Shown here in pieces: positions 10,320 to 20,546 of a stretch of DNA of 64,000 nt (positions within the stretch are counted from its first letter, which is position 1; each line of letters starts with the position of its first letter). The notes beneath the pieces were generated by a model, which was not told the origin of the DNA, did not search any database, and saw only the letters and a list, made by a program, of their open reading frames with translations. Source of the stretch: Phascolarctos cinereus (taxonomy: Eukaryota; Chordata; Mammalia; Diprotodontia; Phascolarctidae); NCBI RefSeq assembly GCF_002099425.1, contig NW_018343982.1, forward strand, positions 13,928,501 through 13,992,500. The letters run 5' to 3'. Position numbers and translations under genes: made by a program.

Positions 10320-10850
10320 CAAAAGGAAGGAGACCAGAAATGGAACACTGTGTCCTGGGAATAGCTAAAAGGCCAGAATGGAGAGTACATGAAGAGAGGT
10401 AATAGAAAATAAAATTTTTAGGGTAGGTGGCATCCACATGGGGATGTAGAGGGGGAGGTTTTAAATACAGGGCTGAGGAATATGAATTTTATGCCAAAAT
10501 AAGGAAACATTGGACATTTAGGGGGATAAAGTATTAACAAGGTCAGACCAATACATTTAGAATATTATTTTGGCAGTTGTGTGGAAAATGGATTGGAGAA
10601 TGGAAAGGCCAGAAGCCAGGAGACCAATTATAATAAAAGAGGCCAGAGGTGATATGGGCTGGAACCAGGGTAGAGACCATATGAATGGAGAGAAAGAAAT
10701 GGATGAGTGATGATTGGGAGGAAGATAGATTCAGTAAGAACTGGTAAATGATTGGATGTGGGGAGCAAGGGAGAAGATAACTCCAAGACTGTGAACTCTG
10801 GTGATAGGAAGGATGTCATCACCCTCAATAGACAGAGAGAAGTCTGAAAG
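10320..10850 (+). repeat. Dispersed repeat, family not assigned
   Basis: GA-rich sequence with landmarks such as GGAGACCAATTATAATAAAA, AATGATTGGATGTGGGGAGC and AACTCCAAGACTGTGAACTC. A second copy of the same type lies at 21210-21650, sharing the order of a dominant GGATGTGGGG or ATGGTTTGGGG segment, a CTCC(A)AG or ATTCCTAC segment and GTGA(C)T. It resembles a common mammalian interspersed sequence whose name I cannot give with certainty. Confidence 0.5.
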
Positions 10851-10859
10851 AGGGGCATG

Positions 10860-11035
10860 GTGTATCAGGTTTAGAATCAGAGGTTCTGATTCAAATGACA
10901 GCTTTCCATTTACCATACTGTGAATTTGGACAAGTTACTTAACCCCTCTAGGCCCAGGGTCCTTATTGGTAAAATGAGGGAATTGGTCAGCATCACCTTA
11001 AGGGTCCTTCTAGTTAAGTCTACGATCCTACAAAC
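10860..11035 (+). repeat. MIR3 SINE
   Basis: GTATCAGGTTTAGAATCAGA, GGACAAGTTACTTAACCCCT, GTAAAATGAGGGAATTGGTC, then AAGGGTCCTTCTAGTTAAGT and CTACGATCC. Confidence 0.75.
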
Positions 11036-11039
11036 AACA

Positions 11040-11530
11040 ACATATGTAAGAGTTTTCAAGGGAACATGCTACATACTGACAGAGCTGTCCAGGGTTTCAC
11101 TGGTTCCACCAGAGCACAAGGAAAAGACCCACAGACCTGAAAGCAGTAGCTCTTCTTAATATAGCAAGTCTTCTATTCCCTTCACCAGGGAGGCATAGGT
11201 GGTTATTAACAATTTTCCTTTAATTTGGAGCCTTTCATTCCCACTGTGTCTACTAACCCCATTTCCTATCCCAGAGGGATTAATAGCATCCAGAACTTAG
11301 GACCAGGACCACAGTGAGAGATGGGAGATAAGGGACTGGGGCAGTCCAAATAAGAGGGAAAAAAACCTTACCAATTCCTGTGTGCAGATGGGAAGGCATG
11401 TGGTATGAGGGCTACATAGCATAGGTGAGGAATCAAATATGCCAGTTCTGTGAGTAGCATGATTTCTGGCAGCTATCTTCAAAGCTCCTTAGAAATTGTG
11501 GAAACATAAATTTTGGGTCTCTACGTTAAT
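11040..11530. other. No assigned feature
   Basis: About 490 bases without a recognised repeat, exon or RNA. The frames here (79 and 61 codons) lack domains. Confidence 0.4.
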
Positions 11531-11536
11531 CTATTT

Positions 11537-11753
11537 CAGAGATATCAAACAGTCCACTGGCCATATTGAGTCCCACAAACCTTCTTGGTGAGACCCACAC
11601 CAAATTAAGAAGTAACTGGGAAATATTAACAAAATAAAAATACAATAAAACATAGACAATGTTAATATATGGTTTTCTAAGTCAATATGCGCCTACAGGG
11701 ATCCTTACATCCAATTTATTGGCCCTTGTTTCTATTTGAGTTTAATACCCCTG
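11537..11753. mobile_element. hAT-type MITE, copy 1
   Basis: Starts CAGAGATATCAAAC and ends with a TTTAATACCCCTG inverted terminus. The interior includes TGGGAAATATTAACAAAATA and TTTTCTAAGTCAATATG. A related copy lies at 61928-62111 and shares these interior landmarks. Non-autonomous, no coding capacity. Confidence 0.7.
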
Positions 11754-11756
11754 CTC

Positions 11757-11860
11757 ATTTTACAGATGAGAAAACTGAGGCCCAGAAAGGTTGAATCATT
11801 TGCTCAAAATCATACGGGTAGCAAATGGTAGAGCTGGGATTTGAACCAAATTCTCTTGTT
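11757..11860 (-). repeat. MIR/MIR3 fragment
   Basis: CATTTTACAGATGAGAAAAC, TGAGGCCCAGAAAGGTTGAA and TAGAGCTGGGATTTGAACCA is a reversed SINE core directly after the hAT MITE. Confidence 0.75.
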
Positions 11861-11866
11861 TCAATG

Positions 11867-12108
11867 AGGCAGGTAGGTGGCACAGTAGATAGAGTGCCAG
11901 GCCTGGAGTCAGGACGACTCATTTTCCTGAGTTAAAATCTGGCCTCAGACACTAGCTGTGTAACCCTGGATTAGTCCCTTAACCGTATTTGCCTCAGTTT
12001 CCTCATCTGTAAAATTAGCTGGAGGAGGAAATGGCAAACCACTCCAATATCTTTGCTAAGAAAACTCCAAATGGGGTCACAAAGAGTTGGACACTGACTG
12101 AACAATAA
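11867..12108 (+). repeat. MAR1 SINE, near full length
   Basis: GGCAGGTAGGTGGCACAGTA head, TGGCCTCAGACACTAGCTGT core, then AGGAAATGGCAAACCACTCC and ATGGGGTCACAAAGAGTTGG BovB-like tail. Confidence 0.9.
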
Positions 12109-12242
12109 CCCCTCATCCCAAATCGAAGTCTTTTCACTGTATCACCCTGCCATCCAACCAACCATTGGAGCAATAGTTGACTGACTCATGTAATGTTTCC
12201 CTGGACCTTACTCCACCATAGTATGCTGTTAACTCTGTATTT

Positions 12243-12430
12243 GAATCCTAGAATCTTAGAGTTGGGAAGGACCCTAGAAGACTTTATAGTCCTTCCATTT
12301 CATTTTAAAGATTAGGAAGCTGAGAATAGAAACATCAATTAACTTGTGAAAAGTCACACAGAAGCTTAACAGAAGAGGCAAAACTGGAACCCAGGTCTTC
12401 TGACTACTAATTCAATATCCATTCTACTAA
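12243..12430 (-). repeat. MIR3 SINE
   Basis: TCCTAGAATCTTAGAGTTGG, GGAAGGACCCTAGAAGACTT, AAAAGTCACACAGAAGCTTA, CCCAGGTCTTCTGACTACTA: reversed MIR3. Confidence 0.75.
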
Positions 12431-12759
12431 AAACAAGACTCTTTATCCTAACCATGTGAAGTCTGTCTGTCTTCACTGGTGTTCACGACCTGGTTTTTAC
12501 TGTATCTGGGTCATGGACTGTATAAGCCTCTTCCTCTCATCCACTCCTCTTTTGTGCCTAACTCTCAGACATCCAAATGTTGGCTCAACTCTTCCATTGA
12601 GAAGCAAAAACGTAAAAGAACAACAAACTATAAATAGTCGATACTTCCTCTGCTAAAAGATTTGGTGGAAGAAAGGACAGAAGGATTGGGTCTAGGGACA
12701 AACTATGAACTTTCATCATTTATATTAGTATCTTGCTCTTCTGTTAATCCAAATGATTG

Positions 12760-12812
12760 AGATAGATAAATAAGTAGATAGCTAAATAGGTAGATAGATA
12801 GATAGATAGAGC
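12760..12812. repeat. (GATA)n-like microsatellite
   Basis: Imperfect GATAGATA/TAGATAGG units, best preserved at 12791-12808. Confidence 0.9.
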
Positions 12813-12930
12813 ATTTATTAATCCCTAATTATATGCTAGGCAATGCGCTAAGTGCTAGAAATACAAATACTAGCCAAAAAAAAAAAGACAGTTTCTCCTC
12901 TTAAAGGCTTACACTCCGAAGGGAATAGAC
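12813..12930 (-). repeat. L2 3' end (reversed)
   Basis: ATTTATTAATCCCTAATTAT, TGCTAGGCAATGCGCTAAGT and TCTCCTCTTAAAGGCTTACA follow the reversed L2 terminus. Confidence 0.7.
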
Positions 12931-12947
12931 AACACAGGTTGAAACCA

Positions 12948-13110
12948 CAAGTCTTTCATGAACCCACCCTGATCACCCAAGCTTCCCATGAGCTCTCCTA
13001 TTCTAAACTCTTGGGGCACTATCTCTACTGCTTTTCATGTTATTAAGCATGTTTTTATCTGTTCATTTTATTTCTGTTACAGACCCTGAGTTATTTGAGA
13101 ACAGAGGCTA
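12948..13110 (+). repeat. L2 LINE fragment
   Basis: AGTCTTTCATGAACCCACCC and GAGTTATTTGAGAACAGAGG resemble the L2 3' UTR. Degraded. Confidence 0.5.
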
Positions 13111-13114
13111 TTAA

Positions 13115-14630
13115 AAATAAATACCCCAACTTATCCACTGTGATATGTCTTCCAAAAATACTGCCCTCACTCAGAACATTACTGAACTCCTCTTTTAGAT
13201 ATGCATTTAGAGCTAATGTATAAGTCACATAAGACTACCAGCCCCATAAATTTATAGCTGCCTCTGGACCTTAAAATGGCTGTACCTAAGTTTGCTTCAA
13301 CTGACTTTTGGCTCTTTTCAGAAAATCAAATCTACTCTCAGATGGTGAAGACTTGCCATCACTGAATTTGTTAAAAAAAAAAAAAGAATAATGTTGCCGC
13401 AGCCTTTGATGGTAATCATGAGATCATAAAGAAAGGAGCTCAGAGGACATTTTTCACATGAAACTAAGACCCTGAGAGCTGACATGCCTTGCCCAAAGTG
13501 ACACAGCTGGGGTTTGAACCCCAAACGTTCCTAGCTCCGGCCATTCTGCATTTTCTTACCATTAGTTACCCTAATTCTTCTTCCCCACCTCCCACCAACC
13601 CCAGATGGCTGACTCACTCACTCCACTTCCCTCCTCTTACTTCCTTTCCTCCTCTCATCATCTCAATCCCCACACGCCATCTTTTTCTCTTTCTTATGCC
13701 TACTAAGTAAGCAGTTATTTAATTGTCTCTTATTTAGATGGAAAGGGTTGTGATTTGGGGGACGCAGAGTGAATCAGGGAATGTTCCATACATTTCCTTT
13801 TTAAGATGAAATGGTTTAGCAGATAGAGAAGACCTGCCAGGCTCAATTCCTTCTGCTTCTGATGGATTCTGGCTGTATGACCCTGAGTTAGCTACTTTTC
13901 AGTGCCCGAGGAAGCTCTCTAAGACTAAAAGTCATCCATTTTCATTGGTAGTTTCATCTCTACAGTTAAGGAACTGAAGTCACAAGTCCAGAATCCCTCT
14001 CCCTCAAATTAATGGAAAGAAGGTTTTCACATCAGTGGATTTTTATCCCTATAGTGAGGGACAGATCTATTTAACATGTAAAGGTAATGGTTTTTCACTG
14101 GCATTCAGGGCCAGGTTTTTAACTGAATACACTGGGTACATTTCAAGAGCCCACTTGACATGTAGTATAGCTGATTCTGAGTAACAGCATGCTAGCTGCC
14201 CAATCTTCATGTCCAGAGCAGAGAGCTTTAAATTTTTGAAAGAGAAATATGCTTCTATGCTAATGACACTTTGTATACCATGGTTTTTGTTGAGTATGAA
14301 TTCTCCCTGACCTCTGAACGTGAACAGTTCCTTTCTCCTTTGGAAGGTACAGTGAAAGAAGTTTACCTTCTCTCCTCATGAGCTGAGTCCATTTAGCAGA
14401 GAATGGACAATCATGAAATGTAAGATACAGAAAGCTTAAGACCCAGGGTTAGAGTATAATAAAAGCAGAGAGCATAGTTTCTACAACATCAAAACCGCAC
14501 TCACACACTCTCGGTTTAGGGAAGAAATCATAAAGAACCACAGGTACGTAAGCTACATGTTGTTTTGTTTTGTTTTCTGTTTTGCCTTGTTGTATGAAAA
14601 TTTTCAACCCAGGAACAACATGGAAAAGCT
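13115..14630. other. Mostly unassigned DNA
   Basis: A MIR3 remnant on the minus strand is likely at 13440-13540 (CATGAAACTAAGACCCTGAG, ACACAGCTGGGGTTTGAACC), and a weak forward SINE core at 13800-13960. 13550-13700 is a C/T-rich run. The rest shows no recognisable repeat or exon. Confidence 0.45.
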
Positions 14631-14631
14631 T

Positions 14632-14772
14632 ATTTCAATTTTTAAAATTTATTTATATTAAAATTTTAAAATTAAATTAAAAATAATCTTTTAATTTAAA
14701 TTAAAATTTTTAAAATTAGACATTAAAAATTAAAAATTTAAATTTATTTTTTAATTATTAAAAATATATAAA
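14632..14772. other. AT-only block with inverted-repeat character
   Basis: About 140 bases almost entirely A and T, built from AAATTTTAAAATTAAATT-like modules and their complements. It can fold on itself and would unwind easily. I see no protein-coding or repeat-family assignment. Confidence 0.75.
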
Positions 14773-14774
14773 AG

Positions 14775-15600
14775 AGCTGAAAAAAATCTCACCCCAGCCT
14801 TTGCTTAAATAAAATTTCATCTTCTCCTTTCTGCCCAAAGTCTCAAAGTAAAGCCAGCAACTCGCATGTCTCACCCATTTGTCCCACAGGAAACGCAGTA
14901 TTACTCTAAGGGAAACTGCACAGATGGCCACAGCTTTATAAATGTTTATGCTTATCACATTCTAGATTATATATGGGGTGTGGGGGTGGCTCGGCTGTCA
15001 CTGGACTTCAGGAAACATTCTCACATAAGAACTTATAACCCGACCTTGAGCACCACAATCCCTGCAGGGCTTTGTTGGAATATATTAGGATGATCTCAAC
15101 TGAAAGGATTTCTCATCCTCACATGGAGTGCCCACTACCTTGGATGATTGCTGCAACCAGTGAAGTATGGAGTTCTGTTGCCTAATCTTCAACACACCAC
15201 ATTGGAGCTTGCCTGGGATCAGTCCCTGGCCTGTATATTCTTTCAATACCAGCTCATTGCCTCTGTCACCACCACCGTGCGGAAGCTGTGTCTAGGCTGC
15301 TTCATTAAACTTACCTGGGGGCAACTGAAAGTTTTCTGACTTTATTGTTATTGCTAACAGGATCAGTGAGGATTCAATTAATCAGTCTGACAGCTTCTTC
15401 AAGCCTGGGACACAACAAAGATACATTGACTGGCCTTAACGGCTTGTAGGTCCTGTCTAAACTGAACTTGAAATGTCTTAGGATTGAGGGCAATAGGATC
15501 TGACAGGGCTGCATCTGAAAGCCTTTTGGCTTTTTCTGTGACATTGGATTTACTTTTTTCAAAGGTGCTAAGTGTAGATGGATAGAAGCCCAAACATACC
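14775..15600. other. No assigned feature
   Basis: About 800 bases, moderately GC-balanced for this window, with no recognised repeat. Frames of 60-84 codons on both strands overlap one another and lack domains. No supported exon. Confidence 0.4.
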
Positions 15601-15604
15601 ATGA

Positions 15605-15741
15605 GGATCTCTCTCATGCATACATATATGAGCATGTATAATATATACAACATATCTGTTGATATCTATAGATCTACACATGTGTATATGCATATTCAAC
15701 ATGTGCATCTATGTATATGTGTGTATATATCTAATTCTATG

Positions 15742-15778
<37 letters not shown>

Positions 15779-15780
15779 AG
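15605..15780. repeat. TATG-rich and (CTAT)n microsatellites
   Basis: CATACATATATGAGCATG-type sequence, then about 10 CTAT units at 15738-15778. Confidence 0.9.
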
Positions 15781-15782
15781 TA

Positions 15783-16045
15783 TAGGTAGTGAATGGAGTT
15801 CCAAACTTGGAGTCTGAAAGACCCAAGTCCTAATCCTTCCTTGGATACACTTAATAGTTATGTGTCTCTGGGCAAGTCATTCAACTTGTTTCAGTCCTAG
15901 TTTCCTCATCTGTAAAATGGGGATAATAACATTACCTACTTCACAGAATGGCTGTGATGATCACACAAGACTTACAGTAGATGTAAAGTTCTTTGCAAAA
16001 CTTAAAGCACTATGTATATGAATGTGAGCTATTAAATTGTAATAG
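15783..16045 (+). repeat. MIR SINE, near full length
   Basis: AGTGAATGGAGTTCCAAACT head, GTGTCTCTGGGCAAGTCATT, CCTCATCTGTAAAATGGGGA, AATGGCTGTGATGATCACAC and GTAAAGTTCTTTGCAAAACT: a typical MIR with its 3' end. Confidence 0.85.
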
Positions 16046-16072
16046 TTATTCTCTATGCCTATCTGTACCTCA

Positions 16073-16310
16073 GAGTAGCTAGGTAGTGCAGTGAATAGAG
16101 TGCCAGCCTGGAGTCAGGAAGACTCCTTTTCCTGAGTTCAAATTCAGCCTCAGACTAGCAGTGTGACCCTGAGCAAGTCACTTAACCCTCTTTGCCTCAG
16201 TTTCCTCATCTGTAAAATAAACTTGAGAAGGAAATAGCAAACCATTCCAATATCTTTGTCAAGAAAACCCCAAATGGGGTCACAAAGAGTCAAACACAAC
16301 TAAAACAACC
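16073..16310 (+). repeat. MAR1 SINE
   Basis: AGAGTAGCTAGGTAGTGCAG head; AGAAGGAAATAGCAAACCAT and CAAATGGGGTCACAAAGAGT tail. Only about 28 bases separate it from the MIR before it. Confidence 0.9.
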
Positions 16311-16514
16311 AAATGATAAAATCTGTATCTCCATCTATATCTGTATTTTTGGATCAGATCTTTGATTTCAATCCCCCATAATATTCTGCTCCCTCTATTC
16401 TTGCGAAATAATTGGCATGTGCTAGGCAACTTATAGTCTTTGACAACTCCCTGGGGCACTATGTGTCTGCATGTACAGGTGCACATGTGATATAAGTGTA
16501 TATATGTATTACAC

Positions 16515-16710
16515 TTACTATGTGGTATAGTGGAGAGAGTGCAGGGCTTAGAGTCAGAAAGACTCAAATTGTACATAACACACTTACTAGCTGTGTGATC
16601 TCAAGCAAATAACTCCTCTAGGCCTCAGTTTCCTCATTTGTAAAAGGAATGTGTTGAACTCAATGACCTCTAAGATCTCTTCCAGCTCTAAATCTATGCT
16701 CCTCTGATCC
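16515..16710 (+). repeat. MIR3 SINE
   Basis: TATGTGGTATAGTGGAGAGA head; CTAGGCCTCAGTTTCCTCAT core; ATGACCTCTAAGATCTCTTC and CAGCTCTAAATCTATG tail. One of the better preserved copies. Confidence 0.85.
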
Positions 16711-17019
16711 TACATCTTATTTCTACCTCAGTGTCTCATAGAAATGATAAGGAAACTATGAATTTTTGAAGGCCATGCTAGTGGAGCACAAGCCCAGTAG
16801 GTCCTACCACACTGGAAAGGTTTCACATAGGGACCAGTGACAGATAGCTAACTGCTGACTAAGGACCATACAAGCTGTGTGTAGAGGGGTGCATCACTAG
16901 AAATGTGGCTGCTAGGCAATTATTTTGTGGAGTAGGCACATGTACTCATGAAAACTATCTACTGGGGTGTGGGTGGGTAATAGTGGTAGTGATTTGTACA
17001 GGGTGACAATACTGGCAAA

Positions 17020-17067
17020 AATCACAAATCTTGATACATACACAAATATGTGTCAAGATTTGTGATT
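17020..17067. other. Inverted repeat, 20-nt arms
   Basis: Left arm 17020-17039 (AATCACAAATCTTGATACAT) and right arm 17048-17067 are reverse complements at 19 of 20 positions, with an 8-nt loop. It abuts the (TA)n array at 17075. Confidence 0.85.
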
Positions 17068-17068
17068 C

Positions 17069-17134
<66 letters not shown>

Positions 17135-17210
17135 CTTATGTGTGTATGCACATATGTATATATACATATATATGTATATATATACACAAACACACACACA
17201 CACATACTTA
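17068..17210. repeat. (TA)n / (TG)n / (CA)n microsatellite
   Basis: About 25 TA units then TATG/TGTA units and a CA run at 17187-17205. It produces spurious IYIYIY reading frames on both strands. Confidence 0.95.
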
Positions 17211-17319
17211 ACCCACATTCCTCTCAGGGTTACTGTTTAAGTATCAAACAAGCTAATGTATGTGAACAGGCACTATAAATTATAAAATGCTATAGAAGGC
17301 ATAGAATGCATTATTATTA

Positions 17320-17625
17320 TTATATTTATATGTGTATATGTTTTCAGTATGATATCTAAATCATGGATATATATGTGGATATATATATGTCTATATATGT
17401 CTATATATTGCATGTATATATGTATCTATATATGGTATGTGTTTGCTGTTTATGTGTATAGTATGAATGTATACATGTGTGTATATATACATATACATGT
17501 GTGCATATACACACACACACACATAGGAGTCATCCCAGGGTAGCCAGAATGTATATATAGTTCAGATGCTCCCATGCTTACATCATATATATGTATATAT
17601 GTATGTATATGTATATGATAATAAT
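17320..17625. repeat. TATG/TATA-rich low-complexity region
   Basis: Degenerate TATATG, CACACA and GATGATGAT runs. Frames here are repeat artefacts. Confidence 0.85.
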
Positions 17626-17639
17626 GATGATGATGATGC

Positions 17640-17703
17640 CTTCCATTTTAGAGTGCTTTATAGTTTAGAAAGCACCTTCACATACATTAGCTCACTTGAA
17701 CCT

Positions 17704-17734
<31 letters not shown>

Positions 17735-17840
17735 CACAACTTTGTGAGGTAGGTAGAGTAAGAATTATTGGCCCCTTTTTACAGATAATTGAACTCAAGA
17801 AGTTAGATTACTTACCTAAGGTCACATAGCTAGAAATCCA
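17640..17840 (-). repeat. MIR SINE with internal (CA)n
   Basis: TAGAGTGCTTTATAGTTTAG, AGCTCACTTGAACCTCACAC, a CA run at 17708-17738, ACTTTGTGAGGTAGGTAGAG, ACCTAAGGTCACATAGCTAG: the reversed MIR, its middle expanded by a microsatellite. Confidence 0.75.
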
Positions 17841-18159
17841 CTGCTTTTGCCACAAAACTGTTCTGTATATGTGTACATTTCTAATCAAAAGATAAGTTCC
17901 CTTGGAGGTCAAAGAAGTCATTCTGATGCTCTGGATTAGTGAGTAGGAATTTCCAGGAGTGAGAGGAATAAATAACCAAAAATTCACAGCCCGTGAAGTG
18001 GAGAAGCCATTCATGCACATAAAGGATCATGGCCATTTCAGGGGGAGTCCTTATTTTGACTTTGAAAAGGAAACTGATCAAGACAAAAAACAAAGGCCAA
18101 AGTCAAAATTCAGACAAATGAAGAATCCTCACCTTATGCTTGTGAAGTTTATTTTTTTG

Positions 18160-18410
18160 GACCTAATTGTTTTATATTTATCCCTTTACATTTATCCCTA
18201 CTGAATTTCATCATATTAGATTGGGGGCAGTGTTCCAACCTGCAAGATTCTTTTGAATCATGACTCTGACACACATGGTGTTAGCTATCCCTCATAATTT
18301 TGTGCCACCTTCAGATTTGATGAACATACTATTAATCCCTTTATCCAAGTCGTTGATAAAAATACTCAATGACACAAGGCTAAGCAGATTCCTGGACCCC
18401 AGTCCAGGTC
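18160..18410 (-). repeat. L3/CR1-like LINE fragment (reversed)
   Basis: TACTGAATTTCATCATATTA, GTTAGCTATCCCTCATAATT, CCACCTTCAGATTTGATGAA and TTTATCCAAGTCGTTGATAA read backwards give the L3 segment that codes for the end of reverse transcriptase (compare 44470-44570). Dead. Confidence 0.75.
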
Positions 18411-18727
18411 TTCATTATCTGTAGCCAAGATTCCTCATAGCCTATCTGTTTTTCCTGTCTCTAATCTCCCTGCTCCTCCCTTCCTCTGTAAATACTACTG
18501 CCAGATTTTAGGCTCTCAAGCCATCAGTGGAATCATTTTATTCCCGTCCTCAAGAACTTTTAGCCACCTTCCAATTCCTGTCCTCAATACAGCCTCCAAC
18601 CTCATCTCTCATTGATCCCAAAGCAGAGTTTTCCCAATAATTTAATATTAATTGTACTTGAGGAATACTAATCCTGTGAATTCATCTTTGTGAATCCCAT
18701 TTACAAACAACTATAATGATTACATCT

Positions 18728-19343
18728 GTGTGAGAAGGCAGGAGTCACTGCATGACTCCAAATTCCCACTAGCTCGAGCATGAATGACTAACCATAGCAT
18801 GTCCACTACTGGGGTGTGTCAATCATAGGAAGGATACTCTCTAGTGGAAGATAACCAGATTTCATAAGATGGATTAAAAAAAACCACAGAGGAATGGGAG
18901 AAACTTTCATCACTTGGGCTTGGGTTTATATAAACATTAGCTGTGTGGGCGGGAGCAAATCTGGCCCTATCCATGCTCACTATTAGCAAAATAGTTATTC
19001 ATCATGCTCAGATCAATACTTTGCAAAGCCAAAAATTGCTTCTTAGTAAAGAATGTCCCGACCACATCCAGAACCTGGGAAAAACAGCCTAAAGTAGGTG
19101 AAGCAGCTTAACAACACCAGGAAAATGGACAGAAACAAAAGGGTTAATGTGAGATGTTATTATTAGGCCCCCTCTCCCCGGGATGTATCTCTCTTGAATT
19201 GGACAGCCCCAGAAACTTTGAATAAACTGTACTTCCTGCTGTTTGGGTTACAGTGTGTTCATTCCATTAAGGTATCCATGGGAACTAGAAAGAGGAGTGC
19301 TGTGTCCAAGGGGCCTATTTGACATAGAAACATGACAATCAAT
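18728..19343 (+). mobile_element. Probable LTR fossil of an endogenous retrovirus
   Basis: About 615 bases that look like a long terminal repeat. The stretch starts near TGTGAGAAGGC, carries AATAAA at 19220-19225 followed by a GT-rich part, and ends in ...CATGACAATCA. It is followed at once by TTGGGGGCT, reminiscent of a proline-tRNA primer-binding site of gammaretrovirus-like (ERV1) elements. I see no second LTR and no gag, pol or env. It reads as an old, broken 5' remnant or solo LTR; the left edge is approximate. Confidence 0.45.
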
Positions 19344-19520
19344 TGGGGGCTACCATGATGACTTTAAAAGCCAGGACTATATTTGTGGTCCTGAATCTCA
19401 GTGGTCCAGCTACAGGATGTGGAGGAATTGATCTCCAAAACTAGATGGTATGTTACAGAACCTTCTTCAGCTCAATTCTGAATCACTGCTGTGATTACAT
19501 TCCATAGATAACCATCATTA
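19344..19520 (+). mobile_element. Possible short internal remnant beside the LTR fossil
   Basis: The roughly 175 bases after the LTR-like end could be leader of the same retroviral fossil, or ordinary DNA. Nothing coding is recognisable. A reversed L2 end follows. Confidence 0.25.
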
Positions 19521-19524
19521 TTCT

Positions 19525-19720
19525 CTTATTCATTCAGCAAACATTTAAATGCCTACTGTGTATAAGTAGATTTGAGTAGAGAAACAAAGATAAGATTCAA
19601 TCCAGCATATCACTCAAGGAGTTTATAATATAAAAGGGGAATATAAGATGGGTATATAGATAAATGTAGTCCAAAGTAGAAGATGGCAAGTGAATAAGAA
19701 GAGTATAATGTCTTTTGAGA
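19525..19720 (-). repeat. L2 3' end (reversed)
   Basis: ATTCATTCAGCAAACATTTA, AATGCCTACTGTGTATAAGT and CTCAAGGAGTTTATAATATA: reversed L2 terminus. Confidence 0.7.
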
Positions 19721-19914
19721 TCAGATGAGGGAGAAATCACTTCCACCTTAGGGGGATCAGGGAATTATTCCTAGGGGAGATAGCATTTGAGACAGACCTT
19801 CCCTGAATGCTTTGAAAACTCAGATTGAATCTTCTAACCCTAACCCTTCCCTTCCTCCATACTCCACTCCCATTGTATTTCCCAAATGCCACCTACAGGG
19901 TAGGCAAGCCAATC

Positions 19915-20545
19915 TAAACAAAGCACAAAGGTACCTTGAGGGAGAGACAGGACACAGCATGTGCCAGGTGAATCAAACTACTCTCACCACCTTGACCATG
20001 ACCACCGCTCAGATGCCAATAGGACTCTGAGCCCAACTGCCCTAGGAAAAGCAGTATCCCACCATCATCACCACCACCTCCAGGTCTGCCCCAACAGTTA
20101 TCACTGGGAAGAGTAACCCTTGTGGAGAAGGGACCCATCATCCTCACCAAAACCAACACCAATTGTGGACCAACGGACACTAACGGGGATGTGAGCCCAA
20201 GAGCTCTGGGAATAGCACGCCTCACCTCCTCCAACCACTGGCCCTGCTTCCATCTCAGCCCCCATAATGTTCAATCAAAGAAGTAACCTTTTGGGAGAAA
20301 GGAGCAGCTATCTGCACTAACTGCTGGCCAATAATCAGCTATAAAACAAGTAATCCAGCATAGCTGAAGCAACAAGTTACACTGAAAGAGATACAGGGGA
20401 CATCAGGTACTAGGTAAATCAAGTCACTACCACCACCTTGACCATTAATTGAATTCTGAATGTAATGGAGATCACTTAGAACCCTGAGACCAAGAGCCCC
20501 AGAAATAGCAGGATCCTCCAGAACATCAACTCTGCTTCTAAGCAG
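19915..20545 (+). repeat. Three degenerate repeated units, possibly Y-box N-terminus-like
   Basis: Two kinds of anchor recur. ACC/ACT-rich anchors (Thr-Thr-Thr-Leu-like) occur near 19979, 20062 and 20425. AGCCCAAGAGC-like anchors followed by an AATAGCA or AAAAGCA motif occur near 20028, 20190 and 20485. The strongest pair is AGGTGAATCAAACTACT (about 19966) against AGGTAAATCAAGTCACT (about 20409), both leading to CACCACCTTGACCAT. Conceptual peptides such as EPKSSGNSTPH loosely recall the N-terminus of YBX3. This is inference; the units are badly decayed. Confidence 0.4.
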
Positions 20546-20546
20546 T

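Noticed and set aside
14520-14565. Donor-like CACAG|GTACGTAAG on the plus strand
   Set aside because: Isolated match; no acceptor, coding frame or promoter nearby.
16955-17240. 87- and 69-codon frames with IYIYIY
   Set aside because: Pure (TA)n/(CA)n artefacts on both strands.
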